A stretch of DNA of 61,612 nucleotides from Accumulibacter sp. (GTDB taxonomy: Bacteria > Pseudomonadota > Gammaproteobacteria > Burkholderiales > Rhodocyclaceae). The notes beneath the pieces were generated by a model, which had not been told where the DNA came from, made no database searches, and saw only the letters and a program-made list of their open reading frames with translations. Below are positions 20,543 through 32,904 of the stretch, one piece after another. Position numbers and translations under genes: made by a program. The stretch spans positions 1-61,612 of the forward strand of contig NZ_JAPUVR010000128.1 of assembly GCF_029255125.1 (NCBI RefSeq). The letters are read 5' to 3'. The stretch's first letter is position 1. Every line of letters starts with the position of its first letter.

Positions 20543-21990
20543 TGGACTTTCTTCCCGTCCTTCTCTGGTCCGATCTGCTCATCTGGGCGCTCGTCGCTGT
20601 CGCGGCTGCGAGTGGCTGGCTTTCCGCCCGCAGTCCGTTGCTGCGCGCGGCGTGGCGGCGCGTCGGCAGCCACCGGACCGGCATGGGCTCCGCCACCGTG
20701 CTGGTTGTTTTTGGAGTGATCGGGCTACTGGACTCGCTGCATTATCGGCCGGCCCTCGTCGCGCCTACCGGTGAGCCGATGGCTGCCGCCAGTCGTCAGG
20801 GAACGGCGTACTCGGTCGAGGTCCTTTCGCTGCTCGACCGGCTGCTGGCCTCGCTGCGCGCGCGCAGCGAAAAAACCTATTCCGAGCCGCTGGCGACGCG
20901 CGCCTACGCCAAGGAGGCGATCGACCTGCGCGATGCCGACGGTCGTCTTCGGCAAATCCGCGACTATCCGCGCCTGAAGTACGGTGGCGCCCACCTGGGC
21001 GACGACGAAGCGCGACGGTACGCCGACATCGTGCAGCGCCTGCTGCAGGCGTTGGCGCTCGCGGCGGCCATCTGGTGCACGCTCGCTGGCGTCACGGTCG
21101 CTGTCCTGGCGCGCGCGGGCGACTGCACGCTGCGCGCCGCCTGGCGCCGCATCTGGCGCAACCAAACCGATTTCGCCTGGAATGCGGTGCTGATTGTGCT
21201 GGCTTGCCTGTTGGCCTGTGCCTTGCCCTTGGCTGGCCTGGCAGACGACTATCATGTCTTCGGGACCGACAAGGTAGGGCAGGATGTGCTCTACCAGATT
21301 CTCAAGAGCGTACGCACTGCCCTCGTCATCGGGCTGGTAACGACACTCGTCATGTTGCCGCTGGCCGTCGTACTCGGCGTCATGGCCGGCTACTTTCGCG
21401 GCTGGGTCGACGACGTGATCCAGTACCTGTACACGACGCTCAGTTCGATTCCCGGCGTCCTGCTGATTGCCGCGGCGGTGCTGATGATGCAGGTCCTGAT
21501 CGATACGCATCCGCAGTGGTTTGCCACGGCGGCTGAACGCGCTGACCTGCGCCTGCTTGCCTTGTGCCTGATCCTGGGCCTGACCAGTTGGACCGGTCTT
21601 TGCCGCCTGCTGCGTGGCGAAACACTGAAGCTGCGCGAACTCGAGTTTATCCAGGCAGCACAGGCTTTCGGCGTTCCCGACCTGCGCATCATCGCCCGCC
21701 ATATCGTGCCGAACCTGATGCACATCGTGATCATTGCGCTGGTCATGGACTTTTCCAGCCTGGTCCTGGCGGAGGCGGTGCTTTCGTACGTTGGTATTGG
21801 TGTAGACCCGACGATGATCAGCTTTGGCACGATGATCAACAACGCGCGCATGGAACTGGCTCGTGAGCCGATGGTGTGGTGGTCGCTGAGCGCGGCATTC
21901 AGCTTCATGTTGGCGCTGGTTTTGGCGGCGAACCTGCTCGCCGATGCGGTACGCGAGGCGTTCGATCCACGATTGGCAGGCGCCATATGA
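20542..21990 (+). CDS. Peptide ABC transporter permease 2 (YejE/OppC-like) with long N-terminal region
   Basis: 482 residues, about 140 more than E. coli YejE. Residues 1-215 hold extra membrane spans and a polar segment rich in charged residues (around [20 protein letters not shown]-type sequence). The OppC core follows: [37 protein letters not shown], the EAA loop [21 protein letters not shown] and [15 protein letters not shown]. It overlaps the ATPase start by 4 nt. Confidence 0.9.
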   Translation: MDFLPVLLWSDLLIWALVAVAAASGWLSARSPLLRAAWRRVGSHRTGMGSATVLVVFGVIGLLDSLHYRPALVAPTGEPMAAASRQGTAYSVEVLSLLDRLLASLRARSEKTYSEPLATRAYAKEAIDLRDADGRLRQIRDYPRLKYGGAHLGDDEARRYADIVQRLLQALALAAAIWCTLAGVTVAVLARAGDCTLRAAWRRIWRNQTDFAWNAVLIVLACLLACALPLAGLADDYHVFGTDKVGQDVLYQILKSVRTALVIGLVTTLVMLPLAVVLGVMAGYFRGWVDDVIQYLYTTLSSIPGVLLIAAAVLMMQVLIDTHPQWFATAAERADLRLLALCLILGLTSWTGLCRLLRGETLKLRELEFIQAAQAFGVPDLRIIARHIVPNLMHIVIIALVMDFSSLVLAEAVLSYVGIGVDPTMISFGTMINNARMELAREPMVWWSLSAAFSFMLALVLAANLLADAVREAFDPRLAGAI

Positions 21991-24044
21991 GCGGAGCGGA
22001 AAAACGCCAGGTGCGTACCATCGACGGCGAGGTGTTACTCGAGGTGCGTCGTCTGCGCGTGGCGTTTGCCGCACAGAACGCACTCCTGGCGGCGGTCGAT
22101 GGAGTCGATTTCCGCGTCGCTGCCGGCGAGACGCTGGCTCTCCTTGGCGAGTCGGGCTGCGGCAAGTCGGCGGTCGCCCTCGCCACCTTGCGCCTGCTGC
22201 CGCCAGCCGGTCGAATCCCGAGCGGTGAGGTGAGTTTTGCCGGGCGCAGTCTGCTCGACTTGCCCGAGTCGGAGATGCGTGGCGTGCGTGGCGGTGGCAT
22301 CGCGATCATCTTCCAGGAACCGGCGACCAGCCTCAACCCGGTGTTGACGGTCGGCCGGCAACTCGCTGAAGTCCTTGCGCGCCATCTCGGCTTGACCGGG
22401 CAGGCGGGCCAGGCGCGTGCGCGGGAGTTGCTGGAAGCGGTAGGAATCGCTGACGCACCGCGCCGCCTGAGCGAGTACCCATTTCAGCTCTCGGGCGGGA
22501 TGAAACAGCGGGTAATGATCGCGATGGCGCTGGCCGGCGAGCCACGCCTGTTGATAGCCGACGAACCAACGACTGCACTGGACGTCACGATTCAGGCGCA
22601 AATCCTTGATCTACTGCGCGACATCCAGCGCCAGCGCGGCATGGGCGTGCTCCTGATCACGCACGATCTTGGCGTCGTCGCCCGTATGGCAAGTCGCGTC
22701 GCGGTCATGTATGCCGGTGAAATCGTCGAGGAAGCGCCGCGCCAGGCGTTCTTTTCGTCGCCTCGGCACCCCTATACCCAGAGGTTGTTTGCCGCCTTGC
22801 CCGATCTCGCCCGGCGTGGCGGCCGTCTGGCGACGATCCCGGGTCAGGTGCCGCCGCTCGCCGCGATGCCTGCCGGTTGTCGTTTTGCCGAGCGCTGCGC
22901 GCACGCCTGGGCGCTCTGTCGGGCTGAATCGCCGGGCTGGACCGCAGTTGGCGCTGACCATCGTGTGCGCTGTCACCTCGCCAGTTCGGCTGACCTGCCA
23001 AACCAGGAGGGCGCTGTCGCTGGTGAGCCCGGCGCGCGTAGGGGTGGCCCGGACAAGCTGCTTGATCCCGCTGCTCCATTGCTCGTGGTGCAGGACCTGT
23101 GCGTCCATTTTCCGATCCGGCGCGGCATCCTGCAGCGTACCGTTGGCCACGTGCGTGCGGTCGACGGCGTCTCGCTCCGCCTGCAGCGTGGGCGGACACT
23201 GGCGCTCGTCGGTGAGTCGGGTTGCGGCAAGACGACGGTGGGCAAGGCCATCCTGCAGCTCGTCGCGCCGACGCGCGGCACGGTTCAATTGGCCGGGCAC
23301 GACTTGTGTGGGCTATCGCGTGGCGCGCTGCGACCGTTTCGCCGTCGCCTGCAAATGATTTTCCAGGACCCGTTTGCCTCGCTTGATCCGCGCGCATCGA
23401 TTGGCGAGATCATCGGCGAAGGACTGCATGCGCTCGCCGCATCTGCCGCTCGCGCGGGTGGCGAAGCGGCGATCGTCCGGGTTCTGCAACAGGTTGGACT
23501 TGATCCGGCGGTCATCCACCGCTATCCCCACGAATTCTCCGGTGGTCAGCGGCAACGCATCGCGATTGCACGCGCGTTGGCGGTCGAGCCGAACCTGGTG
23601 ATTTGCGACGAACCGACTTCAGCGCTCGACGTGTCGGTCCAGGCGCAGGTGCTCAATCTACTGGCAAAACTGCAGGCCGAACTGGGTTTGGCCTACCTCT
23701 TCATTACCCACAACCTGGCCGTCGTCGACCATCTGGCGCACGAGGTTGCCGTCATGTACCTCGGCCGTATCGTCGAAAGCGGCACGGTGGACGATGTGCT
23801 CCGTTCGCCGCAGCATCCCTACACGCGCGCCTTGCTGTCGGCCGTGCTCAGTCCGCGCTTGGGTGAGGAGCGGGAAGTGATCCGCCTGGAGGGGGAACTT
23901 CCTTCGCCGGCCAAACCACCGGCAGGCTGCCATTTCCATCCGCGTTGCCCGCAAGCAAGCGCGTCATGCCGCGAGCGGTATCCAGCAACCCTTGCCTTGA
24001 GTGCGACGCACGCGGTCAGCTGTCATCTCTACGACACGAACTGA
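21987..24044 (+). CDS. Peptide ABC transporter, two fused ATP-binding domains (YejF-like)
   Basis: 685 residues with two complete ABC ATPases in one chain. First: Walker [10 protein letters not shown], signature LSGGMKQRV, Walker [13 protein letters not shown]. Second: Walker [10 protein letters not shown], signature FSGGQRQRI, Walker [12 protein letters not shown]. Each half ends with the oligopeptide-transporter C-terminal Cys motif (AGCRFAERC and [10 protein letters not shown]). ATG 21987 chosen for the ATGA overlap with the permease. Energises the 17.3-24.0 kb transporter. Confidence 0.93.
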   Translation: MSGAEKRQVRTIDGEVLLEVRRLRVAFAAQNALLAAVDGVDFRVAAGETLALLGESGCGKSAVALATLRLLPPAGRIPSGEVSFAGRSLLDLPESEMRGVRGGGIAIIFQEPATSLNPVLTVGRQLAEVLARHLGLTGQAGQARARELLEAVGIADAPRRLSEYPFQLSGGMKQRVMIAMALAGEPRLLIADEPTTALDVTIQAQILDLLRDIQRQRGMGVLLITHDLGVVARMASRVAVMYAGEIVEEAPRQAFFSSPRHPYTQRLFAALPDLARRGGRLATIPGQVPPLAAMPAGCRFAERCAHAWALCRAESPGWTAVGADHRVRCHLASSADLPNQEGAVAGEPGARRGGPDKLLDPAAPLLVVQDLCVHFPIRRGILQRTVGHVRAVDGVSLRLQRGRTLALVGESGCGKTTVGKAILQLVAPTRGTVQLAGHDLCGLSRGALRPFRRRLQMIFQDPFASLDPRASIGEIIGEGLHALAASAARAGGEAAIVRVLQQVGLDPAVIHRYPHEFSGGQRQRIAIARALAVEPNLVICDEPTSALDVSVQAQVLNLLAKLQAELGLAYLFITHNLAVVDHLAHEVAVMYLGRIVESGTVDDVLRSPQHPYTRALLSAVLSPRLGEEREVIRLEGELPSPAKPPAGCHFHPRCPQASASCRERYPATLALSATHAVSCHLYDTN

Positions 24045-24069
24045 GGCGCCATTTCTGCACCTCGCATCA

Positions 24070-24090
24070 TGCTCGCCGGGCAGGCGAGCA
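24070..24090. terminator. Hairpin between convergent yej-type operon and mltD
   Basis: TGCTCGCC (24070-24077) pairs perfectly with GGCGAGCA (24083-24090) around GGGCA. It lies in the 91-nt gap between two convergent genes, where a terminator is expected, but no T run follows on either strand. Function inferred from position only. Confidence 0.35.
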
Positions 24091-24135
24091 GCGTCGGCTG
24101 CGCATCTGCCGCGAGTAGCGCGCCGACCTTGGTGG

Positions 24136-26229
24136 CTAGAGCGTGTTCTGTACGAGCTGAATGGTCAGCGTCTGGCCGGCTTTGATCGAGCGTGCTGGCA
24201 GGCGGTTCCAGCGCAACAGGTCGTCAGCGTCAACCCTGAACTGGCGCGCGATTGAAGCCAGGGTATCGCCACGGCGAATGGTGTACTGCGCAAGCCGGGC
24301 CGGCTTCTTGGCAGCGGCATGCGCCGACGCGGCGGGCGTATCGGCGAACCGCCGGTTGGTCTTCGCATCGGTCTTGCTGTCGGCCTTCGGGTTGTCCGCC
24401 TTGGCCAGCGTCAGGCGAGAATCGGCAGTCCGCGCACGCCGGTTGTCGCTCTCCGCAAGGTCGGCTGACGGGTGCGCCGAGCCGCTACCGCTCGGCGTGA
24501 CGATGGCCAGCTTCGTACCGGGTACGACATGGTCGTGGCGAATCTTATTGATCTGTTTCAACTCGCTCAGGCTGATTCCATAGCGCTGCGCGACTTTGAG
24601 CAAGGTTTCGCCTTTGCTCACCGTGTGCGTTCTGCGCGTTTCAGCCGCGGCGGCGGTCGTGCCGCGCGCGACCGGCGCTCTATTCTCAAGCTCGCCCGCG
24701 GCGACGCGTTGCGGCTCCCGGCTGGCAAGCTTGCTGCTCGGAACCGGACCGGCGACCGCCAGCCGCGTCCCCGGAGTCACCTTGTCGGCGCGCAGCTTGT
24801 TGTTTTGCTTCAACTCAGCGATAGTCATGCCGTACTGCTGGGCGACCTTGAACAGCGTCTCACCCTTGCGCACGACGTGTACGCGTGGCGTCACTGGCGG
24901 CGTCTGGACGTTGATGGGCTCGGGCTGACGCGGCTGGACGAGCGGACGCGGCGGCGGCTCGCTGCTGGCCGCGGCAAGGGCTGGCGGTTCTGGCAGACCA
25001 GCCAGATCAGCGACCTCTGCGCCCTCCTGACGAGCGACCAGCAGCGGCTGCCCGGCCGCCACCCTGGCCTTGCCGTTGATCCCGTTAACCGCCTTGAGGG
25101 TGGCTACCGTCATGCCGAAGCGCGCGGCGACCTGTTCGAGCGTCTCGCCTGGGCGTAGCGTATAGGCCTGCCAGGAAGCGAGCGGCTGCTCGCTTTCCTC
25201 ATGCGCCTCAAGGTTGTTGATGAAGCGGTCGACCTTGTCGGCCGGGATGACCATCGGCGTTTCCGACTTGATCACCGGGCGGTTGTGCGCGGGATTCAAC
25301 GCGACGAACTCCTGCACCGGCATTTCGGCCAACCTGGCGGCCAACTTGACATCGATGTTTGCCGTCTTGGTGACCGTGGCGAAGTAAGGCCGGTTGGGGA
25401 CGCCGCGGATATTCAGGTTGGCCAGGACTCTCGGATTGCTGAAGATATTCTTCAGCGCCTGCAGTTTCGGCACGTACTGCCTGGTTTCGTCGGGCATGCT
25501 CAGACTGAGATAATCGGTCGGCAGGCCCTGTGCCTTGTTCTTGTTGATGGCGCGGCCGACGGCACCTTCACCCCAGTTATACGAGGCGAGCGCCAAGTGC
25601 CAGTCGCCGTGCAATTCGTAGATATATTGCAGGTAGTCAAGCGCCGCTGCGGTCGACGCAATGATGTCGCGGCGCGCGTCCAGCCACCAGTTCTGTTCGA
25701 GCTTGTACTGTTTGCCGGTCGCTGGAATGAACTGCCAGAGACCGGACGCGCGGCTGCGCGAGTAGGCTGTCGGGTTGTAAGCGCTCTCGACCATCGGGAG
25801 CAAGGCAAGCTCCGTCGGCATGCCGCGCTTTTCGATCTCCTCGACGATGTGATGCAGGTAGCGACTACTGCGCTCGACCATGCGACGCAGCGAGTCCGGA
25901 TGGTTCAGATACCATTGCTGGTGATGGAGGACCGAAGATGTGTTGATGTTCGGCATCGAAAAGCCCTGCCGAATTCGCTGGTAGAGTTCCTCGGGTTCGA
26001 CGGTCAGATCAATCGTTTCGGTTAGCGGTGGCGGAGCAACGATCTCGATCACCGGCAAGGCGCCCGCGGTTCCGGTCTGCAAGGCAGATTCGGTGCTTGT
26101 CACGCCTGGCGAGCGAAGATTGGGCAGTGTCTGCAAGGGGTCGGCAACGCGCTCGGTAGCTGTTTCCGCTGCGGATGCCGTATTCCACACCAGAGCAAGA
26201 GCAAGTGCGATAGCGATTCGTGGCGTCAT
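24136..26229 (-). CDS. mltD: Membrane-bound lytic murein transglycosylase D with four LysM domains
   Basis: 697 residues. Cleaves the glycan backbone of peptidoglycan. ATG 26229 is chosen for its AGGAAC site and because MTPRIAIALALALVWNTASA is a signal peptide. The SLT domain has catalytic Glu148 in LLPMVESAYNP, then SGLWQFIPATGKQY and ALASYNWGEGAVGRAI. Four LysM repeats follow, each starting like YTLRPGETL, HVVRKGETL, HTVSKGETL and YTIRRGDTL, the last at the very C-terminus. No lipobox is evident in this signal peptide. Alone in its transcription unit. Confidence 0.93.
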   Translation of the reverse strand: MTPRIAIALALALVWNTASAAETATERVADPLQTLPNLRSPGVTSTESALQTGTAGALPVIEIVAPPPLTETIDLTVEPEELYQRIRQGFSMPNINTSSVLHHQQWYLNHPDSLRRMVERSSRYLHHIVEEIEKRGMPTELALLPMVESAYNPTAYSRSRASGLWQFIPATGKQYKLEQNWWLDARRDIIASTAAALDYLQYIYELHGDWHLALASYNWGEGAVGRAINKNKAQGLPTDYLSLSMPDETRQYVPKLQALKNIFSNPRVLANLNIRGVPNRPYFATVTKTANIDVKLAARLAEMPVQEFVALNPAHNRPVIKSETPMVIPADKVDRFINNLEAHEESEQPLASWQAYTLRPGETLEQVAARFGMTVATLKAVNGINGKARVAAGQPLLVARQEGAEVADLAGLPEPPALAAASSEPPPRPLVQPRQPEPINVQTPPVTPRVHVVRKGETLFKVAQQYGMTIAELKQNNKLRADKVTPGTRLAVAGPVPSSKLASREPQRVAAGELENRAPVARGTTAAAAETRRTHTVSKGETLLKVAQRYGISLSELKQINKIRHDHVVPGTKLAIVTPSGSGSAHPSADLAESDNRRARTADSRLTLAKADNPKADSKTDAKTNRRFADTPAASAHAAAKKPARLAQYTIRRGDTLASIARQFRVDADDLLRWNRLPARSIKAGQTLTIQLVQNTL

Positions 26230-26320
26230 CCGTGGTTCCTGTTCTCGATTGCGCGAAGCTGCCACGTCATCCCGCTCGTGCGGGTGAGTCCGGGCAAGCG
26301 TGGTGGACTGCAACCGAATG

Positions 26321-26326
26321 ATTATA
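26321..26326 (-). promoter_or_regulatory. Candidate mltD -10 box
   Basis: A perfect TATAAT on the - strand, 92 nt before the mltD start. The best -35 at 17-nt spacing is CTATCA (3 of 6). The untranslated leader would be about 85 nt. Confidence 0.4.
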
Positions 26327-26460
26327 GAACAAAGTGGAACGGCTGATAGTAAGTTTTGTGTAAGCGATTGCCGCCGCCAGGTGCCTGCTCTGCGGCGTCC
26401 GATTCGGCGCCGGCCTTGCCGTGCGTCGCCGGCGCGCGGCAAGATGGTATGGCGAAACAC

Positions 26461-26486
26461 AAAGGCCCAGCACGCAGGCTGGGCCT
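26461..26486 (-). terminator. tRNA-Asp terminator
   Basis: On the - strand AGGCCCAGC pairs with GCTGGGCCT around CTGCGT, followed by TTGTGTTT. It begins about 15 nt after the tRNA 3' end. Confidence 0.85.
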
Positions 26487-26500
26487 AAAAACTCGGGTGT

Positions 26501-26577
26501 TGGCGGAGTGGACGGGGCTCGAACCCGCGACCCCCGGCGTGACAGGCCGGTATTCTAACCAACTGAACTACCACTCC
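26501..26577 (-). tRNA. tRNA-Asp (anticodon GTC)
   Basis: 77 nt with encoded CCA. Acceptor GGAGTGG pairs with CCACTCC; D arm with AGTTCAGTTGGTT; anticodon loop CTGTCAC carries GTC; T arm GGTTCGAGCCC is intact. Discriminator G, as expected for Asp. Complete cloverleaf by eye. Confidence 0.97.
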
Positions 26578-26672
26578 ATTACCTGCAGGCACTCGCTCTT
26601 GCACGATCCAGCCACGCTAACAGTGCGAGGCCGCCGAGCTTTCTCGGTGATCGTCCGGGCAAGCGAGCCAGC

Positions 26673-26700
26673 ATTATAGCGCTTTTCGTGGCCCGATCAA
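26673..26700 (-). promoter_or_regulatory. Promoter of tRNA-Asp
   Basis: On the - strand TTGATC (26695-26700), 16-nt spacer, then perfect TATAAT (26673-26678), about 95 nt before the mature tRNA 5' end. The tRNA would have its own transcription unit with the terminator at 26461-26486. Confidence 0.6.
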
Positions 26701-27012
26701 GTCAACAACGAATGGGTTCAGTGGGCTGTCAGCCCGTCGCTAGCAACGACCCTGTCGTCGACCCCGGCCAATCGGCCTTGACCCAGCGAGTTGGCCAGGG
26801 GCTGTTTACAGCCCTGTCGCTTCGTCTTGCGGCCGTTTTTCTTGAACCTCCGGCGCCTTCCCCCGCTACGGCGCAAGTGCCGCCTCAAGCTGCAGCGTCC
26901 TGACGCAGGAGTCGCCGACACGCTTCGCGCGGAACTCCTGGGTCTCACATAAGATTCATGCAATTGCCCTACGAAGTGGCCAGCCAAGAGGCGGAACCGA
27001 CGCACGGCGTGC
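26701..27012. other. Intergenic region upstream of gyrA, no recognised gene
   Basis: About 310 nt with no convincing gene. It contains a bulged inverted repeat CAGGGGCTG/CAGCCCTG (near 26796-26817) and a CAGGAGT/ACTCCTG pair around a 20-nt loop (near 26905-26940). Open frames exist on both strands, but they lack a ribosome-binding site and any recognisable motif. It may hold a small RNA, a degraded gene or repeat DNA. Confidence 0.4.
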
Positions 27013-27018
27013 TAAAAT
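27013..27018 (+). promoter_or_regulatory. Candidate gyrA -10 box
   Basis: TAAAAT 60 nt before the gyrA ATG, within GTGCTAAAATTCGACG. The -35 at normal spacing is poor (GGCGGA). Bacterial gyrase promoters often respond to DNA supercoiling, but nothing here proves that. Confidence 0.35.
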
Positions 27019-27077
27019 TCGACGCTTGATCTGGACGCCGACGCTCCGCCGGAAGTCGCGTCGGAAGCGGAACGACG

Positions 27078-29681
<2,604 letters not shown>

Positions 29682-29751
29682 AGTGCAATTCGTCTGGCGC
29701 ACCCGGCGAAGCTGCGGCGTGTGCCGTGAACGCTCGATGAACGAAGGCCCG

Positions 29752-30843
29752 ATGAACGAAAAGCTGGCGGGTGAACTGGCAGCCGTCCGCCAGCAGATCG
29801 ACGCACTCGACGCGCAGCTTCTTGCGTTGCTCAATCAGCGCGCGCGGTATGCGCAGGAGGTCGGCGCGATCAAGCAGCGGCATGGTGAGGGCGGCGTCAT
29901 CTATCGACCAGAGCGCGAGGCGCAGGTTCTGCAGCGAATTCAGGCGATGAACCCTGGCCCGCTGCCGAACGAGAGCGTCACCTGGTTTTTTCGCGAAGTG
30001 ATGTCGGCCTGCCTGTCGCTCGAACAACCGCTCGGCATCGCCTTCCTTGGCCCTTTCGGTACTTTCTCGGAAAGCGCCGTCACCAAGCACTTCGGGCACG
30101 CGGCCAGACTGATGCCGCAGCTTTCGATCGACGACGTCTTTCGCGAGGTGGAAGCGCTGCACGCGGACTACGCGGTGGTGCCGATCGAGAACTCGACCGA
30201 AGGCGCGATCGGGCGGACGCTCGACCTCTTGCTCAACACGCCGTTGAAGATTTGCGGTGAGGTCGTCCTGCGCATCCACCAACACCTGCTGTCGAATGCG
30301 CGGGCGCTCGACGAGGTGACGAAAGTGTACTCGCACGCGCAGTCGCTGGCGCAGTGTCACGACTGGCTGAACCGCTCGCTGCCGAAGGCGCAGCGCATTC
30401 CGGTCGGGAGCAATGCACAGGCCGCCCAGCTTGCCGGTAGCGAGCCCGGCGCGGCAGCGATTGCCGGTCAGGCGGCGGCCGAACGCTATCAACTGCCGCA
30501 ACTGGCGAGCAACATCGAGGACGAGCCGAACAACACGACGCGCTTCGTCGTGATCGGCCGGCAGGATGCCGGCCCGTGTGGGCGCGACAAGACTTCGCTG
30601 ATCATGTCGGCGCAGAACCAGACCGGCGCGCTCAGCCGTCTGCTGGCGCCTTTTTCGGACGCTGGCGTTTCGCTGACGCGCCTGGAATCGCGGCCGGCGC
30701 GTCACACGCTGTGGGAGTATGTCTTCTTCGTCGATCTCGAAGGTCACCGCGCCGACGCCGCCGTGCATTCGGCGCTGACCGAACTTGCTCGCCGCGCACC
30801 TTACCTCAAGCTGCTCGGCTCGTATCCGATGGCTGCCTACTGA
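29752..30843 (+). CDS. pheA: Bifunctional chorismate mutase/prephenate dehydratase (P-protein)
   Basis: 363 residues. Makes phenylpyruvate from chorismate for phenylalanine. Residues 1-90 are an AroQ-type chorismate mutase (LAAVRQQIDALDAQLLALL); 95-275 prephenate dehydratase (AFLGPFGTFSESAV, VPIENSTEGAIG, NNTTRFVVIG); 285-363 an ACT domain with the ESRP signature (LTRLESRP) for feedback control. The start is ambiguous: ATGAACGAA occurs twice in tandem (29737 and 29752); the second has GAAGG at good distance. serC, which often sits between gyrA and pheA, is absent. Confidence 0.95.
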   Translation: MNEKLAGELAAVRQQIDALDAQLLALLNQRARYAQEVGAIKQRHGEGGVIYRPEREAQVLQRIQAMNPGPLPNESVTWFFREVMSACLSLEQPLGIAFLGPFGTFSESAVTKHFGHAARLMPQLSIDDVFREVEALHADYAVVPIENSTEGAIGRTLDLLLNTPLKICGEVVLRIHQHLLSNARALDEVTKVYSHAQSLAQCHDWLNRSLPKAQRIPVGSNAQAAQLAGSEPGAAAIAGQAAAERYQLPQLASNIEDEPNNTTRFVVIGRQDAGPCGRDKTSLIMSAQNQTGALSRLLAPFSDAGVSLTRLESRPARHTLWEYVFFVDLEGHRADAAVHSALTELARRAPYLKLLGSYPMAAY

Positions 30844-30866
30844 GCACAACCTGCGAAGGACCTGCG

Positions 30867-31955
30867 ATGACCCTGTTCGCCCAGTCGCTTCCCTACGTTC
30901 GCGCCATTTCGCCTTACCAGCCGGGGAAGCCGATCACCGAGCTGGCGCGCGAAATGGGTCTGGCGGTCGATCAGATCGTCAAGCTGGCGTCCAACGAAAA
31001 TCCACTGGGCATGAGCCCGAAGGCGCGTGCGGCGCTGGTCGCGGCGCTCGATACGATCGAGCGCTATCCGGACGATTTCGTTCTCAAAAGCGCTGTCGCC
31101 GAGCGCTACGGGCTGGGCATGGAGCGCGTCGTTCTCGGTAACGGATCGAACGATGTGCTCGACCTGGCAGCGCGCGTCTTCCTCGCGCCGGGTCGTTCGG
31201 CGGTTTTCGCGCAATACGCCTTTGCCGTCTATCCGCTCGCCACGCTGTCCGCCGGAGGCGAGCCGATCGCCGTTCCGGCGCGCGACTATGGGCACGACCT
31301 GACGGCGATGCGGGCAGCGATCCGGCCCGATACGCGACTCGTCTGGATCGCCAATCCGAACAATCCGACTGGCACCTTCGTCCCCTGCGCGCAGCTCGAG
31401 GCATTCATTGCGTCGCTGCCGGATGACGTTCTGGTCGTTCTCGACGAAGCCTACAACGAGTACCTGCCGCCCGCCGAGCGCGTCGACACGACGGCCTGGC
31501 TGGCCCGCTGGCCGAACCTGGTGATCACTCGGACCTTCTCCAAGATCTACGGCCTGGCCGGTCTGCGTGTCGGCTACGCGCTGGCTTCGGCGGAGGTTGC
31601 CGACCTGATGAACCGCGTCCGCCAGCCGTTCAACTGCAACAATCTGGCGCTGGCGGCGGCGGCCGCGGCGCTTACAGACGAAGAGTTCGTCGCGCGCAGT
31701 CAGGCGCTGAACAGCGCCGGAATGCAGCAGATCGTCGCCGGGCTGGAGTCGCTCGGTTTTGCCTACATTCCTTCGCGCGGCAATTTCGTCAGCTTCCGCG
31801 CTGGCGACACGGCCGCGATCAACCAGCGCCTGCTGCGCCAGGGTGTCATCGTCCGCCCATTGGCCGGCTATGCGATGCCCGAGTGGCTGCGTGTGACGAT
31901 CGGCCGGCGCGAGGAGAATGATCGCTTCCTGGCAGCGCTGGAGGCGGCGCGATGA
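30867..31955 (+). CDS. hisC: Histidinol-phosphate/aromatic aminotransferase
   Basis: 362 residues, PLP class I/II aminotransferase. SNENPLGMSPKA near residue 40, NGSNDVLDLAARVF for PLP phosphate, NPNNPTGTF, the DEAYNEY block and Lys in TRTFSKIYGLAGLRVGY (Schiff base). In this aromatic cluster it may act on both histidinol-phosphate and aromatic keto acids, as a HisC2-type enzyme. 23 nt after pheA. Confidence 0.93.
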   Translation: MTLFAQSLPYVRAISPYQPGKPITELAREMGLAVDQIVKLASNENPLGMSPKARAALVAALDTIERYPDDFVLKSAVAERYGLGMERVVLGNGSNDVLDLAARVFLAPGRSAVFAQYAFAVYPLATLSAGGEPIAVPARDYGHDLTAMRAAIRPDTRLVWIANPNNPTGTFVPCAQLEAFIASLPDDVLVVLDEAYNEYLPPAERVDTTAWLARWPNLVITRTFSKIYGLAGLRVGYALASAEVADLMNRVRQPFNCNNLALAAAAAALTDEEFVARSQALNSAGMQQIVAGLESLGFAYIPSRGNFVSFRAGDTAAINQRLLRQGVIVRPLAGYAMPEWLRVTIGRREENDRFLAALEAAR

Positions 31956-32016
31956 CCCGCGCGGGCTTGGTGAGACCGATCACGGTCGACCGCGCCGGGG
32001 CAGCAGGGGGCGGGCG

Positions 32017-32904
32017 GTGAGCAGCGCTCCGCAGTTTGCCAAGGTCGTCGTTTTCGGCGTCGGTCTGATCGGCGGCTCGTTCGCCCTGGCGCTCAAGGCG
32101 GCCGGGCAGGTCGGCGAAGTGGTCGGCTTCGGGCGCACGCTCGGCTCGCTGACGCAGGCGCTCGAACTCGGCCTGCTCGACCGCATCGGTTTCAATGTTG
32201 GTCAGGAAGTCTGCAATGCCGACCTGGTGTTGATCGCCGCGCCGGTCGGTCGCAGCGGCGAGATCATGGCGCGCCTTGCCCCGTTTATCGGGGCGCAGAC
32301 GGTGGTGACTGATGCCGGCAGCACGAAGCAGGATGTGGTCGCCGCGGCGCGCGAGCATTTCGCCGAACGACTCGGGCAGTTCGTTCCGGCGCACCCGATC
32401 GCCGGCGCCGAAAACAGCGGTGCGGCCGCCGCACGCGCCGACCTTTACCGGCAGAAGCAGGTGGTCATCACGCCGCTGGCGGAAAACCCGCCAGCCTTCG
32501 TCGAGCGTGTGCGCGCTGCCTGGGCGTGCTGCGGGGCGCTGGTGCGCGAGTTGAGCCCGGCCGAGCACGATCATGTGTTTGCCGCGGTCAGCCACCTGCC
32601 GCACCTCCTGTCGTTTGCGCTCGTCCATGAGTTGGCGCTCCGCAGTAACCACGAACTGCTCTTTGCCTACGCCGCCAGCGGTTTTCGCGACTTTACGCGG
32701 ATTGCCGCCAGCCATCCGGAGATGTGGCGCGACATCTGCCTGGCCAATCGCAGCGCGTTGCTCGCCGAGCTCGACGGCTATCGGGCACAGCTCGAAGGTT
32801 TGCGCGAGGCCTTGGCGGCGGGCGACGGGGCGCGCCTGGAAGCGGTCTTCGAGCTTGCCCGGGAGGCCCGCCGTGCCTGGGCGGACAGAAAGGCCAGCGA
32901 ATGA
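32017..32904 (+). CDS. tyrA: Prephenate dehydrogenase
   Basis: 295 residues. NAD-dependent oxidation and decarboxylation of prephenate toward tyrosine. GTG start at 32017 with a G-rich site directly upstream gives [20 protein letters not shown] (dinucleotide-binding motif). [24 protein letters not shown] and the [15 protein letters not shown] histidine block are typical. Its stop overlaps the next start by 4 nt. No fused chorismate mutase or ACT domain. Confidence 0.94.
   Translation: MSSAPQFAKVVVFGVGLIGGSFALALKAAGQVGEVVGFGRTLGSLTQALELGLLDRIGFNVGQEVCNADLVLIAAPVGRSGEIMARLAPFIGAQTVVTDAGSTKQDVVAAAREHFAERLGQFVPAHPIAGAENSGAAAARADLYRQKQVVITPLAENPPAFVERVRAAWACCGALVRELSPAEHDHVFAAVSHLPHLLSFALVHELALRSNHELLFAYAASGFRDFTRIAASHPEMWRDICLANRSALLAELDGYRAQLEGLREALAAGDGARLEAVFELAREARRAWADRKASE

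Noticed and set aside
20725-22083. 452-codon open frame on the - strand
   Set aside because: Shadow of the permease; its sequence is rich in Q, R and H as antisense membrane-protein frames often are.
26718-27005. 95-codon - strand frame upstream of gyrA
   Set aside because: No ribosome-binding site, basic low-complexity composition and no known family.
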